The notes below the pieces were generated by a model, which saw only the letters and a program-made list of their open reading frames with translations, did no database searches and was not told where the DNA came from. From JAHHUH01 sp045123075 (GTDB lineage: Bacteria; Bacillota; Negativicutes; Acidaminococcales; Acidaminococcaceae): 64,000 nucleotides of DNA. Both the position numbers and the translations under genes were made by a program. Positions 58,352-64,000 of the stretch are shown here, one piece after another; position 1 is the first letter of the stretch, and every line of letters starts with the position of its first letter. The DNA lies in NCBI GenBank assembly GCA_045123075.1, contig JBGVIJ010000075.1, forward strand, positions 3,842 through 67,841. Reading direction: 5' to 3'.

Positions 58352-61054
58352 ATGGAAGAAAACGTAATAGTTTTGTCTTGGGACGAAATGCAAGCGAGAG
58401 CAAAGAAGTTTAAAAAGAAATGGACTAAAGCTGAAGGCAATGAAGAAGCATTGGCACAATCTTTCCAAAGAGAAATGTTGGGCGTATTTGGTATTAATGA
58501 CCCCTTGGCTGTTGGTGCTTTTGAACATAAAGTTAATTTGGACGACGGACATAACGGTTACATAGACTACTTTTATCCGAGCAAGATTGCTATAGAAATG
58601 AAAAGCAAGGGCAAGGATTTGAACAAAGCTTACGAGCAGTTGAAGAACTATGTTGTTCATTTAGAAAAGGAAGCAATGCCTGAACTTTTGATGGTGTGCG
58701 ATATGGAAAATTTTATTCTGTATAGACGTACTACTGGCGAAAGGTTCAATTTCTTACTGAAAGATTTTGACAAACATTTGCGTAAGTTTTCTGTGCTTGC
58801 CGGTTATGAAACTAAGCACGACTATGACAATCAAATAGAAGTAAATATTAAAGCTGCAGAACAAATGGCAATGCTTCACGATGAATTGAAAGCTCATGGC
58901 TACGAAGGTCATTGTTTGGAAATTTATCTTGTACGTTTATTATTCTGTTTGTTTGCGGATGATACAGGAATTTTCGTAAACAATGATTTCTTAAACTATG
59001 TTGAGAACTCCAAAGAAGATGGTAGCGATTTGGATGCACGCTTACGTAGTCTATTTGAAGTTCTTGATATGCCTGACGAGGTTCGCAAAAAACGCAGTTT
59101 GCTTTCTGCTGACTTGAAAGCTTTTAGATATATCAACGGCGGTTTGTTTAAAGAAGTTTTGCCAATGGCAGAGTTCAATGCAAAAATGCGTAGTATGCTT
59201 ATTGAGTGCAGTTCTTTTGACTGGCACAAGATTAGCCCTGCGATTTTTGGCAGTATGTTCCAAGGTGTCATGGATAAAAAGCAACGCCGCGAACTTGGAG
59301 CTCACTACACTAGTGAAGAAAATATTTTAAAACTTATCAAGCCTTTGTTCTTGGATGAGTTGTATGCAGAATTTGAAAGAGTAAAAGTTGACAAGTTTCT
59401 CCTTGAAAAATTCCACGATAAAATTGCTAACTTAAAATTTTTAGACCCTGCGTGTGGTTGTGGTAACTTCTTGATTATCACTTACAGGGAGTTGCGTCGT
59501 TTGGAACTGGAAGTTTTAAAGATGCAAGTTGAAAGTGCTTACATCAACTTATTTGAAGATATTTCTAAATTGATTAGAGTTAATGTAAATCAGTTCTATG
59601 GTATCGAAATTGAGGACTTCCCTGCTCAAATCGCAAAAGTTGGTTTGTGGCTGATGGATCATCAAATGAATATCGAAGCAAGTAATTATTTTGGCTTGTA
59701 CTATGTTCGTTTGCCTTTGGTTGATAGTGCTACCATTGTTTGCGACAATGCTTTGCGTATTGATTGGGAAAGTGTTGTCTCGAAAAATGAGTTGAATTAT
59801 ATTTTGGGTAATCCTCCGTTTGTGGGTTTTACATATATGACGGCGAGTCAAAAAGAAGATATGAAACATATATTCCCTGGTGCAAAGAATTTAGATTTAG
59901 TAACGGCTTGGTACAAGATTGCTTCTGATTACATTATAGATACCAAAATAGAATGTGCTTTTGTATCAACCAATTCTATTACGCAAGGTGAAACAGTAGC
60001 GTCTTTATGGGAGCATATCAATATAAAGATAAATTTTGCTTATAAATCTTTTCTTTGGAATAATGAAGCTAAATCAAAGGCAAGGGTGCAGTGCGTAATT
60101 ATAGGGTTCAGTGAGTTTGATAGGGAAGAAAAAGTAATCTATCAAGATGGTGCTAGTATAAAATCTGATAATATAAATGCATACCTTTGTGATGCTCCTA
60201 ACATTATCGTAAAGAGCAGGAATAAACCAATATGCAATATAGTAAAAATGGTTTATGGAAATAAACCTGCTGATGGTGGCAATCTTATCATAGAAGCGGA
60301 AGATTATGATGAGTTCATTAAAAATGACCCTAACTCAATCAAGTTTATAAAACCATTGTTAGGTGGTGCAGAATATTTACACAATAAGAAACGTTGGTGT
60401 TTATGGTTAAAAGGTGTTTCGCCTACTGAGTTGAAAAACTGTCCTAAGATATTAGAAAGAATTAAAAAATGTAAAGAGGTACGCAACAACAGTATTGCGG
60501 CTGGTATTAGAAAATTTGCTGATACACCAATGTTGTTTGCACAAATTACTCAACCAATGGGTAAAAATTATATTGCAATTCCAAGAGTATCTTCTGAAAA
60601 AAGAAGATACGTGCCTATGGGATTCCTAAGTGCTGATATTATAGTAACAGATCTTATACAGATTGTACCTGATGCTGAGATTTACCATTTTGGCGTTTTA
60701 ACTTCCAATGTACATATGGCTTGGTTGCGTGCTGTAGCTGGTCGATTGGAGATGCGATATCGTTATTCTAAAGATATCGTCTATAATAACTTTCCATGGT
60801 GCAATCCTACAGAAGCTCAACGTGCAAAAATTGAAAAGACTGCGCAGGGTATTTTAGATGCACGTGCGTTGTACCCTGATAGCAGTTTGGCAGATTTGTA
60901 CGATGAACTTACTATGCCTGTGGAATTGAGAAAAGCTCATCAAGCCAACGACCGTGCTGTCATGGAAGCGTACGGTTTCTGGGGCAAGCTAAACAGCGAA
61001 AGTGAGTGCGTTGCAGAATTGATGAAGATGTACCAAAAGTTGGTGGCGGAATGA
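58352..61054 (+). CDS. MmeI-like single-chain restriction-modification enzyme (type IIG/IIL)
   Basis: 900 residues combining nuclease, methyltransferase and target recognition. The N-terminal PD-(D/E)xK nuclease site is visible as Asp72 (GYIDYFYPSK) and Glu82-Met-Lys84. A helical connector follows, and then an N6-adenine methyltransferase with motif I DPACGCGNF (about 365) and motif IV NPPF (about 487). The target-recognition part (about 560-800) is much more AT-rich than the rest, and a C-terminal region ends PVELRKAHQANDRAVMEAYGF. MmeI-family enzymes methylate one strand and cut about 20 bases away. The ATG at 58352 is chosen over TTG at 58343. Confidence 0.88.
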   Translation: MEENVIVLSWDEMQARAKKFKKKWTKAEGNEEALAQSFQREMLGVFGINDPLAVGAFEHKVNLDDGHNGYIDYFYPSKIAIEMKSKGKDLNKAYEQLKNYVVHLEKEAMPELLMVCDMENFILYRRTTGERFNFLLKDFDKHLRKFSVLAGYETKHDYDNQIEVNIKAAEQMAMLHDELKAHGYEGHCLEIYLVRLLFCLFADDTGIFVNNDFLNYVENSKEDGSDLDARLRSLFEVLDMPDEVRKKRSLLSADLKAFRYINGGLFKEVLPMAEFNAKMRSMLIECSSFDWHKISPAIFGSMFQGVMDKKQRRELGAHYTSEENILKLIKPLFLDELYAEFERVKVDKFLLEKFHDKIANLKFLDPACGCGNFLIITYRELRRLELEVLKMQVESAYINLFEDISKLIRVNVNQFYGIEIEDFPAQIAKVGLWLMDHQMNIEASNYFGLYYVRLPLVDSATIVCDNALRIDWESVVSKNELNYILGNPPFVGFTYMTASQKEDMKHIFPGAKNLDLVTAWYKIASDYIIDTKIECAFVSTNSITQGETVASLWEHINIKINFAYKSFLWNNEAKSKARVQCVIIGFSEFDREEKVIYQDGASIKSDNINAYLCDAPNIIVKSRNKPICNIVKMVYGNKPADGGNLIIEAEDYDEFIKNDPNSIKFIKPLLGGAEYLHNKKRWCLWLKGVSPTELKNCPKILERIKKCKEVRNNSIAAGIRKFADTPMLFAQITQPMGKNYIAIPRVSSEKRRYVPMGFLSADIIVTDLIQIVPDAEIYHFGVLTSNVHMAWLRAVAGRLEMRYRYSKDIVYNNFPWCNPTEAQRAKIEKTAQGILDARALYPDSSLADLYDELTMPVELRKAHQANDRAVMEAYGFWGKLNSESECVAELMKMYQKLVAE

Positions 61055-61088
61055 AGAGGTTTTAATAATAAGATAGGAGGTAGTACTC

Positions 61089-62984
61089 GTGAGATTATTG
61101 AAGGCTGTTTTTATAAATAGAGCACCTTTTGAAAAGCTTGTTTTAGATTTTGATGATGAAAACGTATCCGTTCTTTCTGGTATAAATGGTAGAGGTAAAA
61201 CTACTATTCTGTCTCATATAGTGGATGCTTTCTATGAACTAGCTAAAAAAGGATTTCCCAACGAATTTGAGAATAAGCAAAATAAATTTTATCGTGTATC
61301 TTCTGATATCAATGCAGTTGATGATAGTAAACCTTCAATAGTATTTTTTGAATTTAAAGATACTGAAAATGTTATTGAATATATTGATGTAAGAGGGAAG
61401 CTCATAGAGGATGACTATCAAGAATTGGTTGATAGTATTACTACAATAACTTTTAGTGAGATAAAAACTGAGCTTGAAAATAATAGTTGTATAAAGTATT
61501 GTAAAATCGATAAAGCTATTAGCAATAAATTGTTTGCTAATAATCTATTGACATATTTTCCTGCGTATCGATATGAGTGCCCTGCGTATTTAAATGATGT
61601 ATATAGATTGAAGTTGAATTTTAGGAAAGAGATGAGCTTCTCTGGGTATTTAGAAAATCCTTTGGAAGTGATAACTGGCATTTCTGAAATTGCTAATTGG
61701 ATTATGGATGTCGTATTGGATGTAAGTCTGTATGGAAATGAACGCAAAGAGCACAATGTTCTTATAAGGCAGATTAATAGTATAATAACTAATATTTTGC
61801 ACCACAAAATTAATGGGTATGCCGGAGTTGGCGTTGGACCTCGTAACTATGGAGCTATTAGATTACAAATAATTGATAAAGATGGACAACAGGTTTATCC
61901 ATCTGTTTTTAGTATGTCCGCTGGTGAACTATCACTATTATGTATTTTTGGCGAGATTTTAAGACAAACGGATAGAATTAATTATATTGCTGAAAAAATA
62001 GAAGGAATAGTTTTAGTGGATGAAATAGATAAACATCTACATATGAAATTACAAAAAGAAACTCTGCCAACGTTATTCAAAATGTTTCCTAACATACAGT
62101 TTATTGTTACTTCCCATTCGCCATTTTTAAATATGGGATTGGATGAATTTGAAGGATTGAAATATTCTATTTTTGATTTAGATAATGATGGGTTGCGTTG
62201 TGAACCAGTTAATAATGAGTTGGTTAAGGAAGTTTATGATTTAATACTCAAGCAAAATACTAATTATGCGGTCAAATACTATAAATTAGAGGACGAGGTT
62301 AAGAAAGCTGATAAACCCTTGGTTATTACTGAAGGGAAAACAGACTGGAAACATATTTGGAGAGCACAGCAACAATTAGGGTTGAATGATATTGATGTTG
62401 AGTACTGCCAATTTGATGAAAGTTTTGGAGACAATAATTTAAAAAATGCTTTGCGTAATTTTGCTGTTCTTGGATATGGCAAAAAAGTAATAGGAATTTT
62501 CGATAGAGATAATTTGAATGCCAACAAAGATTTGCAAAGAATGTTTTCAGAAGGTAAGAGTTATGTGCATATGGGGAAAAATGTCTATGCATTTATAATT
62601 CCTTCTGTTAATGAGTCAATTTATGGGGACAAGATTTCTATTGAACATTACTATGATAGGGACGATTTGTTAAAGCCTAACAATGAAGGCAGAAGATTTT
62701 ATTTAGAGGATGAATTTAATTATTCTACAGGTAAGAGTAAAACTGGTGCTTATTATACAACTAAAAAAGGGCTAGGGAAATCAGGAGCAAATAGAATAAT
62801 AGATAATGAAGTCTTCAATGATGAGGATAGAGTTGGTAATGATAATATAGCTTTATCAAAAAATGATTTTGCTGAATTGGTTCATGCAAATGATGCACAC
62901 ATCCAAGGGTTCAGTTTTGAAAATTTTAATAAAATTTTTGATGTGATAAGAGAAATATGTAAATTGCCAAATGAAGTAAGTTAA
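61089..62984 (+). CDS. AAA ATPase with C-terminal TOPRIM domain (OLD-like)
   Basis: 631 residues. An ABC/SMC-type ATPase split by insertions: Walker A GINGRGKTT (31-39), a signature-like SMSAGELSLLCIFG, Walker B GIVLVDEIDKHLH (about 307-319) and the switch His in VTSHSPF. The C-terminal TOPRIM domain has LVITEGKTDWKHIW (catalytic Glu, about 412) and IGIFDRDNLN (DxD). This is the OLD-nuclease plan, found in anti-phage systems such as Gabija GajA and retron-associated proteins. No GajB-type helicase is adjacent; the neighbour is a type IIG enzyme. GTG start with AGGAGG upstream; 34 bases after the MmeI-like gene. Confidence 0.87.
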   Translation: MRLLKAVFINRAPFEKLVLDFDDENVSVLSGINGRGKTTILSHIVDAFYELAKKGFPNEFENKQNKFYRVSSDINAVDDSKPSIVFFEFKDTENVIEYIDVRGKLIEDDYQELVDSITTITFSEIKTELENNSCIKYCKIDKAISNKLFANNLLTYFPAYRYECPAYLNDVYRLKLNFRKEMSFSGYLENPLEVITGISEIANWIMDVVLDVSLYGNERKEHNVLIRQINSIITNILHHKINGYAGVGVGPRNYGAIRLQIIDKDGQQVYPSVFSMSAGELSLLCIFGEILRQTDRINYIAEKIEGIVLVDEIDKHLHMKLQKETLPTLFKMFPNIQFIVTSHSPFLNMGLDEFEGLKYSIFDLDNDGLRCEPVNNELVKEVYDLILKQNTNYAVKYYKLEDEVKKADKPLVITEGKTDWKHIWRAQQQLGLNDIDVEYCQFDESFGDNNLKNALRNFAVLGYGKKVIGIFDRDNLNANKDLQRMFSEGKSYVHMGKNVYAFIIPSVNESIYGDKISIEHYYDRDDLLKPNNEGRRFYLEDEFNYSTGKSKTGAYYTTKKGLGKSGANRIIDNEVFNDEDRVGNDNIALSKNDFAELVHANDAHIQGFSFENFNKIFDVIREICKLPNEVS

Positions 62985-63008
62985 GATAACTTTTGGAAGA
63001 GTGATTGT

Positions 63009-63320
63009 ATGAAAACTATACTTAAAAAATTTTTTATAGTTGCTATTTTGTTATCTTTTAGTGTGCTTACTTGCGAAGCTTCTACTACTCACTGCAAAGG
63101 TATCAAGTTGTGCGGAAAGGTTAAGGTTGTAAAGCACTTTGCTGATTTGAAAGTGCAGGTTGTAAAAAACTTTTCTGACTTGAAAGTAAAAAGGGTGAAG
63201 CATTTTCCTAAGGATATAGGAGAGTGGCAGTTCGTTACTCAAGGAGAGGACTTTACCATCCAATATGTGGATAACTTTCCCGATTTAAAGATCAAGTTTG
63301 TGGAGCGCTTTCCAGGGTAG
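63009..63320 (+). CDS. Small secreted repeat protein resembling the 7(1) septoil-knot family
   Basis: 103 residues: signal peptide (FFIVAILLSFSVLTCEA) and a Cys pair in CKGIKLC, then short near-repeats of about 10 residues (VKVVKHFADLK, VQVVKNFSDLK, VKRVKHFPKD, WQFVTQGEDF, IQYVDNFPDLK, IKFVERFPG). This xVxxVxxFPD rhythm resembles the predicted and then solved family of knotted seven-strand proteins called 7(1) septoil knot; that assignment is from memory. Function unknown. It sits 24 bases after the OLD-like gene on the same strand and could be exported to the periplasm. Confidence 0.75.
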   Translation: MKTILKKFFIVAILLSFSVLTCEASTTHCKGIKLCGKVKVVKHFADLKVQVVKNFSDLKVKRVKHFPKDIGEWQFVTQGEDFTIQYVDNFPDLKIKFVERFPG

Positions 63321-63368
63321 GATATTACTTGACTTTTAACTGTATGATTGATATTATAATCGTAGATG

Positions 63369-63449
63369 TGTCGCTGACCGATATGCGACTGATAAGTGGT
63401 CGGTTTGTCTGTATTGTCGCTGACCAGTATGCGACTGACAAGTAACTGG
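63369..63449 (+). repeat. Two tandem hairpin repeats, 46-base period
   Basis: TGTCGCTGACC begins both copies (63369 and 63415), and 26 of the first 30 bases agree. In each copy GTCGC pairs with GCGAC. A second pairing, CCGA/TCGG in copy 1 and CCAGT/ACTGG in copy 2, shows two compensatory changes. A similar GTCGCT/AGCGAC hairpin lies at 56641-56657. Confidence 0.7.
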
Positions 63450-63460
63450 CTTAATATGAG

Positions 63461-63497
63461 GCTCTCGTTCTATTAAATTAGTGCGGGAGCTTTTTTG
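63461..63497 (+). terminator. Terminator after the small secreted protein
   Basis: GCTCTCGT pairs with GCGGGAGC (G-U pairs included) around a 14-base loop and is followed by T6. Confidence 0.6.
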
Positions 63498-63503
63498 TTT
63501 TGG

Positions 63504-63541
63504 TGAAACTGTTGAACGGGAAAATTAAAGCGGTATGGTTA
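63504..63541. repeat. Partial copy of the 57380-57469 repeat
   Basis: ACTGTTGAACGGGA is shared exactly with the reverse complement of 57401-57415, and the following GCGGTATGGTTAA resembles the repeat's GTATGGCGGTTAA end with small shifts. Confidence 0.5.
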
Positions 63542-63553
63542 ACTTGCAAACTA

Positions 63554-63586
63554 AAAAGCAGTTCCTCAATTTGAGGAACTGCTTTT
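63554..63586. terminator. Bidirectional terminator
   Basis: AAAAGCAGTTCCTCAA and TTGAGGAACTGCTTTT pair perfectly around one base. It serves the minus-strand metQ-type gene and may stop plus-strand transcripts. Confidence 0.85.
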
Positions 63587-63604
63587 GTGCTTCTCAGAAG
63601 TGTA

Positions 63605-64000
63605 TTACCAAGCCGGAGTGATGGTGCCTTTGAAGTATTCGTTTACGAATTTTTTGTTTTCTGCGGATTGGTAAACTTCTTGCAATTGTTTAATGCGCGG
63701 GTCGTTTACATTAGCTTCGCGAGTAACAAAGATGTTCAGGAACGGGTTGTTAGCGTTTTCCAAAAGGATGGAGTCATTGGTGGGATTCAGACCTGCAGGC
63801 AAAGCGTAGTTGCAGTTGATAACAGCAACGGTCAAGTCAGGCAAGCTGTTAGGAATGATAGCGGCGTCCAGTTCGCGGATAACCAAGTTTTTCGGGTTAT
63901 CGGTTACGTCTTTCATGGAAGTAACAACATTGGTTTTATCTTTGATTTCAATCAAACCTTTGTCAGCCAAAAGGAGCAGTGCACGACCGCCGTTGGAGGG
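63605..64000 (-). CDS. MetQ/NlpA-type substrate-binding lipoprotein, N-terminal part outside window
   Basis: The C-terminal 131 residues of a binding protein for a methionine ABC importer. PSNGGRALLLLADKGLI matches the conserved NlpA stretch, followed by ELDAAIIPNSLPD (equivalent of the QxxRSLxDVDxAxI region) and the C-terminal IKQLQEVYQSAENKKFV. The frame is open to the window edge, so the start, signal and lipobox lie beyond 64000. The permease and ATPase genes metI and metN are probably farther upstream on the minus strand. Confidence 0.88.
   Translation of the reverse strand, partial: PSNGGRALLLLADKGLIEIKDKTNVVTSMKDVTDNPKNLVIRELDAAIIPNSLPDLTVAVINCNYALPAGLNPTNDSILLENANNPFLNIFVTREANVNDPRIKQLQEVYQSAENKKFVNEYFKGTITPAW

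Overview
The window looks like a chromosomal segment of a diderm Firmicute, most likely a member of the Negativicutes (Acidaminococcaceae/Veillonellaceae type). This is inferred from two things seen together. First, there are Firmicute gene orders: a YabE-like 3D-domain gene, rnmV and ksgA; dnaX, ybaB, recR and a bofA-like gene; and ispE, a GntR gene, a nucleotidyltransferase, purR, glmU, prs and pth. Second, there are genuine outer-membrane proteins (an OmpP1/FadL-type barrel and a small porin-like barrel, both with signal peptides). Core genes are moderately AT-rich and use GCT/CGT-type codons. Several accessory genes are clearly more AT-rich and use more ATA/AGA codons.

Layout. 1-5000: an HPt fragment, a DMT exporter with its TetR regulator, a Cys/His-rich P1B metal ATPase and a YitT membrane protein. 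5100-17800: housekeeping (ispE, a GntR regulator, nucleotidyltransferase, purR, glmU, prs, polysaccharide deacetylase, pth, HAD phosphatase, AlaX-type editing protein, threonine aldolase, DedA, map, TtcA-like). 18000-22300: pcrA and ligA. 22470-33930: defence island 1. It has a Fic enzyme, HsdM, an AlbA_2/Schlafen-like regulator, HsdS, a two-TM membrane protein, a DUF2971 protein, AbiH and HsdR, in one direction behind one promoter that carries a perfect 15-bp inverted repeat. 34000-45300: outer-membrane protein, flippase, purC, a stand-alone GltD-like oxidoreductase, 3D-domain protein, rnmV, ksgA, OmpP1/FadL, EFR1 ferredoxin, GlcD-type dehydrogenase and a tandem Usp. 45340-54630: tRNA-Ser(GGA), SRP RNA, dnaX-ybaB-recR-bofA, thiD, Nudix, LCP, a candidate short RNA or attenuator, DegV (FakB-like) and FakA. 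54700-55600: a split LysO exporter. 55600-63500: accessory region 2, with a macro-domain protein, a vWA protein, a two-TM membrane protein, an MmeI-like restriction-modification fusion, an OLD-like AAA/TOPRIM protein and a small secreted repeat protein resembling the septoil-knot family. The window ends inside a metQ-type lipoprotein gene.

How the genes work together. Island 1 is a complete type I restriction-modification system whose operon also holds a Fic AMPylator-like protein, a transcription-regulator-like protein and three probable anti-phage cargo genes. Accessory region 2 pairs a single-chain modification/restriction enzyme with an ATPase-TOPRIM nuclease candidate and a membrane protein of the same general plan as the one in island 1. 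Related hairpin repeats occur on both sides of region 2 (56641, 57380-57469, 63369-63449, 63504-63541), which suggests it moves or is exchanged as a cassette. The best candidates for something undescribed are the 57535-62984 three-gene module, the membrane-DUF2971-AbiH cargo inside the type I operon, the macro/vWA pair, and a duplicated RNA hairpin at 63369-63449 with compensatory base changes.
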